From contig CANPTH010000038.1 in NCBI GenBank assembly GCA_947576945.1, positions 1 to 39,581 on the forward strand: a DNA stretch of 39,581 bases, given 5' to 3'. Position numbers and translations under genes: made by a program. The notes beneath the pieces were generated by a model, which was given only the letters and a program-made list of their open reading frames with translations, was not told the DNA's origin and searched no databases. This DNA is from an uncultured Lachnospiraceae bacterium. GTDB taxonomy: Bacteria > Bacillota > Clostridia > Lachnospirales > Lachnospiraceae. Positions within the stretch are counted from its first letter, which is position 1, and each line of letters opens with the position of its first letter. Below, in pieces: positions 1 through 6,709 of this stretch.

Positions 1-54
1 GTCGGGCGGGCCGCATGGCCATCCATGCTGTGAAAGTCGAAGACTTTCATAGTA
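1..54 (-). repeat. Interspersed hairpin repeat, copy 1 (cut by window edge)
   Basis: This is the reverse complement of the repeat unit seen at 921-998, 999-1076 and 30297-30369. It carries the GAAAGTC-TTC-GACTTTC hairpin and the GCATGG-ATGG-CCATGC hairpin. The GC-rich third part runs off the left edge of the window. An open reading frame starting inside it (MAIHAVKVEDFHS...) is an artefact of the repeat and not the true start of the downstream gene. Confidence 0.9.
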
Positions 55-140
55 ATATACAGAAGAAGATATCAGGTAGAACAGGGGAATTGGCGTTACC
101 GTTGGATCCGGCAGCCAGTAACGCCCATAAGGAGTGCAAT

Positions 141-641
141 ATGAGAAAAGGCATGATTCAGATCTACAGTGGCGATGGTCATGGAAAGTCTCCGGCAGCC
201 CTTGGCAGAGCCGTTCAGACGGCGTGCAGAGGGGAGAATGTGGTGATTATTCAGTTCCTGAAGGGAAGGGGACTGACTGATTCGGAATTTGTTAAGAGAC
301 TGGAGCCGGAGATCAAGATATTCCGTTTTGAGAAATCGGACGAAGATTATGTGAATCTTTCTGAAGAACGTAAGACAGAGGAGTGGCAGAATATCCGCAA
401 CGGACTCAATTTTGCCAAGAAGGTATTGTATACGGGAGAATGTTCTCTTTTGATCCTGGATGAAGTGCTGGGATTGATCGATAAGGGGATCATTACGGTT
501 GAAGAACTGAAGAACCTGCTTGCGGTGAAGCCGGAGGAAATGGATATTATTATGACCGGCATCACATTGAATGATGAAGTGTGCGTTCTGGCGGATGAAG
601 TGACTAAAGTTGAAACAATGCGTTTTAAGATCTGGGAGTAG
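141..641 (+). CDS. CobO/BtuR-like P-loop ATPase (putative cob(I)yrinic acid a,c-diamide adenosyltransferase family)
   Basis: A 166-residue P-loop protein. The start at 141 has AAGGAG at 129-134. An in-frame ATG at 15 lies inside a repeat and is rejected. Residues about 9-19 form a Walker A loop, SGDGHGKSPAA, matching the GDGKGKTTAA pattern of ATP:corrinoid adenosyltransferases. It is followed by a VVIIQFLKG strand and a LLILDEVLGLIDKG Walker B-like stretch, both in family order. Known members transfer adenosyl from ATP to cobalt of corrinoids. This copy is divergent: the usual TGR-x-AP stretch near the C-terminus reads TGITLNDEV. No other cobalamin genes are nearby, so the substrate is uncertain. 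It is followed by the dapA leader promoter and is probably transcribed separately. Confidence 0.7.
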   Translation: MRKGMIQIYSGDGHGKSPAALGRAVQTACRGENVVIIQFLKGRGLTDSEFVKRLEPEIKIFRFEKSDEDYVNLSEERKTEEWQNIRNGLNFAKKVLYTGECSLLILDEVLGLIDKGIITVEELKNLLAVKPEEMDIIMTGITLNDEVCVLADEVTKVETMRFKIWE

Positions 642-656
642 GGTTTACGACAAGTA

Positions 657-685
657 TTGACAGATTTCCAGGGTAATGTTAAGAT
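657..685 (+). promoter_or_regulatory. Sigma-A promoter for the lysine riboswitch / dapA
   Basis: TTGACA at 657-662 and TAAGAT at 680-685 are separated by 17 nt. This sits about 25-30 nt upstream of the 5' end of the riboswitch, as expected for its transcription start. Confidence 0.75.
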
Positions 686-710
686 AAATTAATTCAGAAA
701 TAGAGGAATT

Positions 711-873
711 GATAGAGGTTGCGCTTTTTATCAGTAGGTTTTCGGATGTGGCAGGCACAGAGGAAGGATTCTGAAAGGAGAAAGCGCCGAAAGGAAGAGT
801 TACCTGTATGCTCTTGTCCTTGGGCATACAGTGAAGAACTGTATGACTGTCATCGGATCGATGGGGAGCTATC
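711..873 (+). promoter_or_regulatory. Lysine riboswitch (L box)
   Basis: The conserved L-box elements appear in order: GATAGAGGTTGCGC (711-724), TCAGTAG, CTGAAAGGAGAAAGCGCCGA (771-790), GGAAGAG, CCTTGGGCATACAGTG (818-833), GACTGTCATCGG and GGGGAGCTATC (863-873). P1 closes by pairing GATAG (711-715) with CTATC (869-873). The class binds lysine and terminates transcription of lysine biosynthesis or transport genes. A terminator follows at 889-920, and dapA is the next gene. Boundaries are set by P1. Confidence 0.93.
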
Positions 874-888
874 AGGTATGTGAGAGTT

Positions 889-920
889 AAAGCTGACCCT
901 TGGTGTGGTCAGCTTTCTTT
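889..920 (+). terminator. Riboswitch expression-platform terminator
   Basis: A 10-bp stem, AAAGCTGACC (889-898) with GGTCAGCTTT (907-916), is followed by a short T-rich tract. It lies directly after the lysine aptamer and is the expected lysine-dependent attenuator of dapA. Confidence 0.88.
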
Positions 921-998
921 TACTATGAAAGTCTTCGACTTTCACAGCATGGATGGCCATGCGGCCCGCCCGACGGCAGGCTGAGCATGATGGTAGTT
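921..998 (+). repeat. Interspersed hairpin repeat, copy 2 (tandem pair, first unit)
   Basis: A 78-bp unit starting TACTATGAAAGTC. Hairpin 1 is 927-933 with 937-943 (loop TTC). Hairpin 2 is 947-952 with 957-962 (loop ATGG). A GC-rich imperfect third hairpin, GCCCGCC...GGCAGGC, follows. The unit begins right behind the T-tract of the riboswitch terminator. Confidence 0.95.
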
Positions 999-1076
999 TA
1001 CTATGAAAGTCTTCGACTTTCACAGCATGGATGGCCATGCGGCCCGCCCCACGGCAGGCTAAGCATGATGGTAGTT
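999..1076 (+). repeat. Interspersed hairpin repeat, copy 3 (tandem pair, second unit)
   Basis: The second head-to-tail 78-bp unit differs from the first at only a few positions (for example CCCCACGG for CCCGACGG, CTAAGC for CTGAGC). It ends about 50 nt upstream of the dapA ribosome binding site, so both units are transcribed in the dapA leader. Confidence 0.95.
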
Positions 1077-1140
1077 TACAGTGAAGGTGACTGTTCCGTA
1101 AGAAAGGGTTTTACAGGCAAAGCAGAAAGGAAGGGTATGT

Positions 1141-2025
1141 ATGGCGATTTTTAAAGGCGCAGGTGTGGCGATCGTTACACCGTTTCATGAGGACGGCAGT
1201 ATCAATTATGAGAAATTTGAGCAGTTGGTGAACGAACAGATTGAAGGCGGCACCGATGCGATCATCGTATGCGGTACGACGGGTGAGGCATCCACTTTGA
1301 CGCACGAAGAGCATCTTGACCTGATCAGATTTTGCGTGGAGAAGGTAAACGGCAGAGTGCCTGTTGTAGCAGGTACCGGCTCGAATTGTACCAAGACCGC
1401 GGTGTATCTTTCAACCGAAGCGGAGAAGTATGGCGCAGACGGGCTGCTTCTTGTGACACCGTATTATAATAAGGCGACACAGAAGGGATTGTTTGAACAT
1501 TTTAAGAAGATTGCAGATTCTGTGGAGCTGCCGATCATTCTGTACAATGTACCGAGCCGGACAGGATGTAATCTTCAGCCTGAGACAGTGGTGAAGCTGT
1601 GTACGGAAGTCAGCAATATTGTCGGGATTAAGGAAGCCAGCGGCAATATCGGGCAGGTTGCCAGACTGATGGCGTTGGCGGACGGTAAGCTGGATCTGTA
1701 TTCCGGGAATGACGATCAGATCGTTCCGCTGCTTTCTCTCGGTGGCAAAGGCGTTATTTCCGTATTGTCCAATGTGGCGCCCGGACAGGTGCATGACATC
1801 TGTCAGAAATATTTTGACGGAGACGTGGAAGGCAGCAGGAAAGAACAGCTTCGGGCTATTGCGTTATGTGACGCACTGTTTTGTGAAGTAAATCCGATTC
1901 CGGTGAAGGCCGCCCTGAATCTGATGGGTAAAGAAGCAGGACCTACCCATATGCCGCTGTCTGAGATGGAACCTCAGCATTTGGAGGTTTTGAAAGATGC
2001 TATGAGGAACTATGGTATTTTATAG
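1141..2025 (+). CDS. dapA: 4-hydroxy-tetrahydrodipicolinate synthase
   Basis: A 294-residue TIM-barrel protein, the normal length for DapA. It condenses pyruvate with aspartate semialdehyde in the cytoplasm, the first committed step to diaminopimelate and lysine. Visible motifs are CGTTGEASTLT (pyruvate-binding GTTGE), YNVPSRTG with the catalytic Tyr at about 135, and GIKEASGN with the Schiff-base Lys at about 164. The ATG at 1141 follows GAAAGGAAGGG. Expression is placed under lysine control by the riboswitch at 711-873. Two repeat units are inserted between that riboswitch and the gene. A strong terminator follows, so the downstream dapB is partly uncoupled. Confidence 0.97.
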   Translation: MAIFKGAGVAIVTPFHEDGSINYEKFEQLVNEQIEGGTDAIIVCGTTGEASTLTHEEHLDLIRFCVEKVNGRVPVVAGTGSNCTKTAVYLSTEAEKYGADGLLLVTPYYNKATQKGLFEHFKKIADSVELPIILYNVPSRTGCNLQPETVVKLCTEVSNIVGIKEASGNIGQVARLMALADGKLDLYSGNDDQIVPLLSLGGKGVISVLSNVAPGQVHDICQKYFDGDVEGSRKEQLRAIALCDALFCEVNPIPVKAALNLMGKEAGPTHMPLSEMEPQHLEVLKDAMRNYGIL

Positions 2026-2030
2026 ATGAC

Positions 2031-2092
2031 AAAAAGTGTCTGCTGCGGATGCAGGAGTGACGGCTCAGCTTTCGGCAGCGGACACTTTTTTG
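2031..2092 (+). terminator. Rho-independent terminator after dapA
   Basis: AAAAAGTGTCTGCTGC (2031-2046) pairs with GCAGCGGACACTTTTTT (2075-2091), with one G-U pair. It lies between dapA and dapB. Confidence 0.85.
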
Positions 2093-2162
2093 TATCAGGG
2101 GACGCGGCGCTTTGAACGTAGAAGATAAAGAACGAGTGAGTTGAAAAGGAGAGTGTATTATT

Positions 2163-2927
2163 ATGGAAAAGAAGATCAGGGCGATCATGCATGGCTGTAA
2201 CGGGAAGATGGGACAGACGATATCAGGATTGATCGCGGCGGATGAAGAGATAGAGATCGTGGCAGGGATAGATGCCTGTGACGCGCTGACCAATCCTTAT
2301 CCGGTATTTGGCAGAATGGAAGACTGTGATGTGGAGGCGGATGTTGTGATCGACTTTAGTGCGGCGCCTGCGGTAGATGCTCTGCTCACCTGCTGCGTCG
2401 CAAGGAAGGTTCCCTGCGTATTGTGCACGACAGGATTAACCGAAGAGCAGCTTGCGGCGGTGGAAGAGGCATCGAAGCAGGTAGCGGTCTTGAAGTCGGC
2501 CAATATGTCGCTGGGGATCAATCTGCTTCTGAAGATGCTGAAAGAGGCGACGCATGTTCTCGCAGAGGCGGGATTTGACATTGAGATTGTGGAGAAACAT
2601 CATAATCTGAAGAAAGATGCGCCCAGCGGAACGGCGCTGGCGCTGGCGGATTCCATCAATGAAGAGCTTGCCAATACGTATCGATATGTCTATGACAGAA
2701 GCCAGGTGAGAGAGAAGAGAGAACGGAAAGAGATCGGGATCAGCGCCGTCAGGGGTGGTACGATCGTGGGCGATCATGATGTGATCTTTGCCGGGGCAGA
2801 CGAAGTGGTTACTTTCTCACACAGAGCTTACTCGAAAGCAGTGTTCGGCAAAGGTGCGGTACAGGCAGCGAAGTTTCTGGCTGGGAAGCCGGCTGGCATG
2901 TATGATATGAGCGATGTAATCGGATAA
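2163..2927 (+). CDS. dapB: 4-hydroxy-tetrahydrodipicolinate reductase
   Basis: A 254-residue NAD(P)H-dependent reductase that makes tetrahydrodipicolinate from the DapA product. The N-terminal Rossmann motif HGCNGKMGQ lies at residues 10-18. The substrate-binding signature EKHHNLKKDAPSGTA starts near residue 144, and RGGTIVGDHDVIFAG follows. Length is normal. An AAAAGGAGAG ribosome binding site precedes ATG 2163. It lies 137 bp after dapA in the same direction with a terminator in between, so it is either read through or has its own promoter in that gap. Confidence 0.97.
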   Translation: MEKKIRAIMHGCNGKMGQTISGLIAADEEIEIVAGIDACDALTNPYPVFGRMEDCDVEADVVIDFSAAPAVDALLTCCVARKVPCVLCTTGLTEEQLAAVEEASKQVAVLKSANMSLGINLLLKMLKEATHVLAEAGFDIEIVEKHHNLKKDAPSGTALALADSINEELANTYRYVYDRSQVREKRERKEIGISAVRGGTIVGDHDVIFAGADEVVTFSHRAYSKAVFGKGAVQAAKFLAGKPAGMYDMSDVIG

Positions 2928-2988
2928 AGACAATAAACTCTACCATAATGGCACAGTTTTGAAGCTGCAGTAATAATATGGAGGAATT

Positions 2989-4944
2989 ATGGACGATTTA
3001 GAATTGAAATACCTGAAAAGCCTTTCCAGACAATATCCGACGATCGCTGCCGCATCGACAGAGATCATCAACCTGCAGTCTATTTTGAATCTGCCCAAAG
3101 GGACAGAGCATTTTATGACGGATATCCACGGAGAGTACGAGCAGTTTAACCATATCTTAAAGAACGGATCGGGGTCTGTGCGGCGCAAGATTGACGAGGA
3201 ATTCGGTAATACACTGAGTATTAAAGACAAGAAGAGTCTTGCAACCCTGATCTATTACCCAAAAGAGAAGTTAGATATCGTACTGCGGGAAGAGGACGAG
3301 AATTCGATCGAAGACTGGTATAAGATCACGCTGCACCGTCTGGTACAGATTACAAAGCGTGTTTCGTCCAAATATACGAGGTCTAAAGTACGGAAAGCGT
3401 TACCGGAAGATTTTTCCTATATAATAGAAGAACTGATCACGGAGAAGGCAGAGATTCAGGATAAGGAAGCCTATTACAATGAAATCATACATACGATTAT
3501 CCGGATTGGCAGGGCGCAGGATTTTATCGTCGCTTTGAGCAATCTGATCCAACAGCTTGTCATCGATCATCTGCATATTGTCGGAGATATTTTTGACAGG
3601 GGACCTGGTCCGCATGTAATCATGGATACCCTTTGCCATTACCATTCTGTGGATGTGCAGTGGGGAAATCATGATATTGTGTGGATGGGGGCAGCCAGCG
3701 GACATCTTGCCTGCATCGCCAATGTGATCAGGGTGGCGGCGCGGTATGGCAATCTGGATACTCTGGAGGATGGATATGGCATTAACCTGATTCCGCTTGC
3801 CACTTTTGCGCTGGAAACCTATAAGCATACTGACTGCAGTGCATTTTCGATCAGATATAATACGGAGTATGATACCAAAGACCTGAGCCTTGACATGAAG
3901 ATGCATAAGGCGATCGCCATGATCCAGTTTAAGCTGGAGGGCCAGATCGTCATGCGCAGGCCGGAATTTGAGATGCATGACAGGCTTCTATTTGAGCACA
4001 TTGACTATGAGAACAGGACAATTACGATTGATGGGGTCGTTTATCCCATGAAGGATGTTGATTTTCCTACCGTTGACAGAGATAAGCCGTATGAACTGAC
4101 GCCGGAAGAAGAGCAGGTCATGGAAAGACTCCGCCAGGGTTTTGTGAAATGCGAGAAGCTGCAGAAGCATGTGAGATTTCTGTTCTCCAAAGGCGGGCTG
4201 TATAAGGTGTATAATTCCAATCTGCTTTATCACGGCTGCGTTCCCGTGGACGAAGAAGGAAATTTCAAGAAAGTCAATGTTTATGGGGAGGAATACAGCG
4301 GCAAGGCACTGTATGATGTGTTGGAGCATTATGCAAGGAAGGGATATTATTCCAATAACCTGCGTGACAAATTGAAAGGACAGGACATCATGTGGTATAT
4401 CTGGTCCGGCCCCAATTCCCCGGTGTACGGGAAGGATAAGATGGCGACTTTCGAGCGGTACTTTGTGGAAGAGAAAGATGTTCAGAAAGAGACGAAAAAC
4501 AGTTATTACAGGCTTCTTGACAATGAACAGGTGATTGAGAAGATCTTACAAGAATTTGGATTGGACGGCAGGGATTCCCATATTGTGAACGGACATGTCC
4601 CGGTGGAGCGCAAGAAAGGGGAGTCACCAATCAAATGCGGCGGCAAGCTGCTTATCATTGACGGCGGATTTTCCAAGGCATATCAGGATAAGACGGGGAT
4701 TGCCGGTTATACGCTGGTGGTCAATTCTTACGGAATGCGCCTGGTGGCCCATGAACCTTTTGAGTCCACGGAATCGGCGATTCTTCACGAGTCGGATATT
4801 TTCTCGGATTCGGTAATTTTGGAGACGACTACACACAGGCAGAAGATCTCCGATACCGATGTCGGTGCGGAGCTTCGAGAGACGATTCATCAGCTGGAAG
4901 AGCTGCTGCAGGCTTACAGGGACGGTACGATCATCGAAAGATAA
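2989..4944 (+). CDS. fbp: Class III fructose-1,6-bisphosphatase
   Basis: A 651-residue protein of the Bacillota-type class III FBPase, close to the roughly 650-670 residues usual for the family. It dephosphorylates fructose-1,6-bisphosphate in gluconeogenesis. Calcineurin-type metal motifs are visible: MTDIHGEY near residue 42 (DxH), VGDIFDRGPGPH near 200 (GDxxDRG) and QWGNHDIVWMG near 224 (GNHD). A conserved IVNGHVPVERKKGESP stretch lies near 530. The start follows GGAGGAATT with short spacing. It is 61 bp after dapB and may be co-transcribed. A bidirectional terminator separates it from the convergent lipoprotein gene. Confidence 0.96.
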   Translation: MDDLELKYLKSLSRQYPTIAAASTEIINLQSILNLPKGTEHFMTDIHGEYEQFNHILKNGSGSVRRKIDEEFGNTLSIKDKKSLATLIYYPKEKLDIVLREEDENSIEDWYKITLHRLVQITKRVSSKYTRSKVRKALPEDFSYIIEELITEKAEIQDKEAYYNEIIHTIIRIGRAQDFIVALSNLIQQLVIDHLHIVGDIFDRGPGPHVIMDTLCHYHSVDVQWGNHDIVWMGAASGHLACIANVIRVAARYGNLDTLEDGYGINLIPLATFALETYKHTDCSAFSIRYNTEYDTKDLSLDMKMHKAIAMIQFKLEGQIVMRRPEFEMHDRLLFEHIDYENRTITIDGVVYPMKDVDFPTVDRDKPYELTPEEEQVMERLRQGFVKCEKLQKHVRFLFSKGGLYKVYNSNLLYHGCVPVDEEGNFKKVNVYGEEYSGKALYDVLEHYARKGYYSNNLRDKLKGQDIMWYIWSGPNSPVYGKDKMATFERYFVEEKDVQKETKNSYYRLLDNEQVIEKILQEFGLDGRDSHIVNGHVPVERKKGESPIKCGGKLLIIDGGFSKAYQDKTGIAGYTLVVNSYGMRLVAHEPFESTESAILHESDIFSDSVILETTTHRQKISDTDVGAELRETIHQLEELLQAYRDGTIIER

Positions 4945-4988
4945 AAATTTCCGGCAGTGCTGACAGAAGCTGCGCTGCCGGAAGTTTT
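4944..4988. terminator. Bidirectional terminator between fbp and the lipoprotein gene
   Basis: AAAATTTCCGGCAG (4944-4957) pairs with CTGCCGGAAGTTTT (4975-4988). It has A-rich and T-rich flanks and serves both convergent genes. Confidence 0.85.
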
Positions 4989-4994
4989 AAGTTG

Positions 4995-5465
4995 TTAACG
5001 TTTGTTGCTGCCGGTTACATCGTCCACCATGTTTTCAACGCCGTCAGCGGCATCGTCAATGACGTCAGAAGCGGCATTCCCCACATCACCTATTGCGTCG
5101 CCGACATCGTCCAGTACGGAATCATTGTCGTTCTGGTCGCCTGCGGTTACATCATTGACATTTTCATTCATGTCAGTACCGTCAGTAGCGTTCGTTGTGC
5201 CGTCAGTTGTGCCGTTTCCTGTGTTGTCTGTAGTACTGTTTCCGGTAGTACCATTGTCTGTAGTATCCTGGGATGTGTTGTCCATATCCCCGGTACCATT
5301 TGTAGTTGTGCCGTTTGTATTGGCATCATTGCTGGTATCCGACTGCGTGACGCTGCCATTGTCGCTGCCAGTTCCTGCATCGTCATTTCTTCTTCCGCAG
5401 GCAGTCAGTGAAGCTATGGAAAGCGCCATGAGAGAAACAAGTACTAAAGTTCTTGCTTTTTTCAT
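4995..5465 (-). CDS. Low-complexity secreted lipoprotein
   Basis: A 156-residue protein. The N-terminus MKKARTLVLVSLMALSIA followed by a SLTAC lipobox puts the lipidated Cys at about residue 23. The rest is almost entirely Asp, Asn, Gly, Thr and Ser, with loose NGTT/GNGTTD-type repeats, and no recognisable domain. It is probably an extended acidic surface tether. The start at 5465 has GGAGGTAATT directly upstream; the longer in-frame start at 5477 is less likely. Function unknown. The repetitive DNA gives long spurious ORFs on the plus strand, which are not genes. Confidence 0.85.
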   Translation of the reverse strand: MKKARTLVLVSLMALSIASLTACGRRNDDAGTGSDNGSVTQSDTSNDANTNGTTTNGTGDMDNTSQDTTDNGTTGNSTTDNTGNGTTDGTTNATDGTDMNENVNDVTAGDQNDNDSVLDDVGDAIGDVGNAASDVIDDAADGVENMVDDVTGSNKR

Positions 5466-5837
5466 AATTACCTCCATTCCGAAGCGTTTTACGCGTGATA
5501 TTCCAATCCCGCCTTTATTCCCGCGAGCAATGAGCCAGGTACCGTGCTTGCACGGGTATTTGGCGAATGCCGCGAGGTATTTGACTTCGAAGTATCACAT
5601 TGTACTTCTGATTGCAGCAGCCTGTTTTGTTAAAACATCTGCTCTTGTGTTATTATGTCTGTTAAAGAATAAAATATACGTAACAGTTTTGGGTGTCCGG
5701 TCAACGTCCTTTGGTGAATGTTCTTTAGCGAAGAAGGACGTAGCGAGATTTGTGTCTGCGCGTTGCCTGCCACAAACTCGTTTAATGCGGCGTCTCAACA
5801 TAGTTGAGACAAAAGCAGCGCAGAAATGGAGTAAAAT
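5466..5837. other. Non-coding 370-bp interval with hairpins between divergent genes
   Basis: I see no convincing gene here. The interval holds an imperfect hairpin GCCAGGTACCGTG...CACGGGTATTTGGC near 5532-5562. A second lies near 5741-5782 (GCGAGATTTGTG...CACAAACTCGT). A possible sigma-A promoter for the hisA-like gene has a TATTAT near 5651. Confidence 0.45.
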
Positions 5838-6614
5838 ATGGAATTCAGACCATGTATCGATATTCATAACGGCTGTGTCAAACAGATCGTGGGAGGCAGC
5901 CTGAAAGATCGAAATGATGAGGCGGTGGAAAATTATGTATCTGTCCAGGATGCGGCATTTTATGCCAGATTGTACAGGGAATATCAGGTCACGAACGGAC
6001 ACATAATATTATTGAATCCGGTTACATCCTCTTATTACGAAGAGACAAAAAGGCAGGCGTTTTCTGCTCTTCGCGCCTATCCCGGCGGACTGCAGGCAGG
6101 AGGAGGGATTACGCCGGAAAATGCGGGGGAATTTCTGGACGCCGGGGCGAGTCATGTGATCGTCACATCGTATGTTTTCCGGGATGGACAGATTCAGTAC
6201 GATCATTTAAAAAAGCTGGTCAGGAAAACAGGGAGACAACATCTTGTACTTGATTTAAGTGTTCGGAAAAAAGAGGATCGTTACTATATTGTGACCGACA
6301 GGTGGCAGAAATATACACGGGTGGAATTGACGGAGAAGGTGCTTGATGAACTGTCAGCCTATTGCGATGAATTCCTGGTACATGCCGTGGATGTGGAAGG
6401 AAAGGCAGGCGGCATAGAGGCAGATGTGGCCGGACTGCTGGGAAACTGGGGACGACAGCCTGTGACTTATGCGGGCGGTGTGCACAGCTTGGAGGATTTA
6501 AGAACGTTGAAGAAGCTCGGAAGGGACAGAGTGCATGTGACGATCGGCAGTGCGCTTGATCTGTTCGGGGGGAATATGAAATTTGAAGAGGTATTGCGGG
6601 AGTGCGGAATGTGA
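5838..6614 (+). CDS. hisA: Eukaryotic-type HisA: 5'-ProFAR isomerase
   Basis: A 258-residue TIM-barrel protein. It aligns by eye with fungal HIS6-type phosphoribosylformimino-AICAR ribotide isomerase rather than with ordinary bacterial HisA. Shared landmarks are CIDIHNGCVKQIVGG at the N-terminus, LQAGGGI, VIVTSYVF, VLDLSVRK, EFLVHAVDVEGKAGGI, VTYAGGVHSLEDL and GSALDLFGGN. The catalytic Asp in CID and the Asp in HAVDVEG are present. The reaction isomerises ProFAR to PRFAR in histidine synthesis. No other his genes are in the window, so it is a stand-alone gene. The ATG follows TGGAGTAAAAT. Terminator at 6631-6678. Confidence 0.88.
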   Translation: MEFRPCIDIHNGCVKQIVGGSLKDRNDEAVENYVSVQDAAFYARLYREYQVTNGHIILLNPVTSSYYEETKRQAFSALRAYPGGLQAGGGITPENAGEFLDAGASHVIVTSYVFRDGQIQYDHLKKLVRKTGRQHLVLDLSVRKKEDRYYIVTDRWQKYTRVELTEKVLDELSAYCDEFLVHAVDVEGKAGGIEADVAGLLGNWGRQPVTYAGGVHSLEDLRTLKKLGRDRVHVTIGSALDLFGGNMKFEEVLRECGM

Positions 6615-6630
6615 GAAGATAACAGGACAA

Positions 6631-6678
6631 AAGATTTTCCAAGGTGTCAGAATAGCCGCAGCCGCCTTGGAAAATCTT
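6631..6678. terminator. Bidirectional terminator between hisA and the CNB-domain gene
   Basis: AAGATTTTCCAAGG (6631-6644) pairs perfectly with CCTTGGAAAATCTT (6665-6678) between two convergent genes. Confidence 0.88.
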
Positions 6679-6709
6679 TCTGCTGATGAGGGATGCCGCC
6701 GGCATAGGA

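Noticed and set aside
850..1038. Minus-strand ORF with two copies of MAIHAVKVEDFHS
   Set aside because: It is the reverse reading of the tandem hairpin repeats, in the dapA leader, with no ribosome binding site.
921..1076. CRISPR-like direct repeats
   Set aside because: There are only two units, directly abutting without unique spacers, and no cas genes; the same unit occurs singly elsewhere.
5002..5904. 300-residue plus-strand ORF rich in Ser/Val/Pro
   Set aside because: It is antisense to the lipoprotein gene; its composition is the mirror of the low-complexity Asp/Asn/Thr region, and it has no ribosome binding site.
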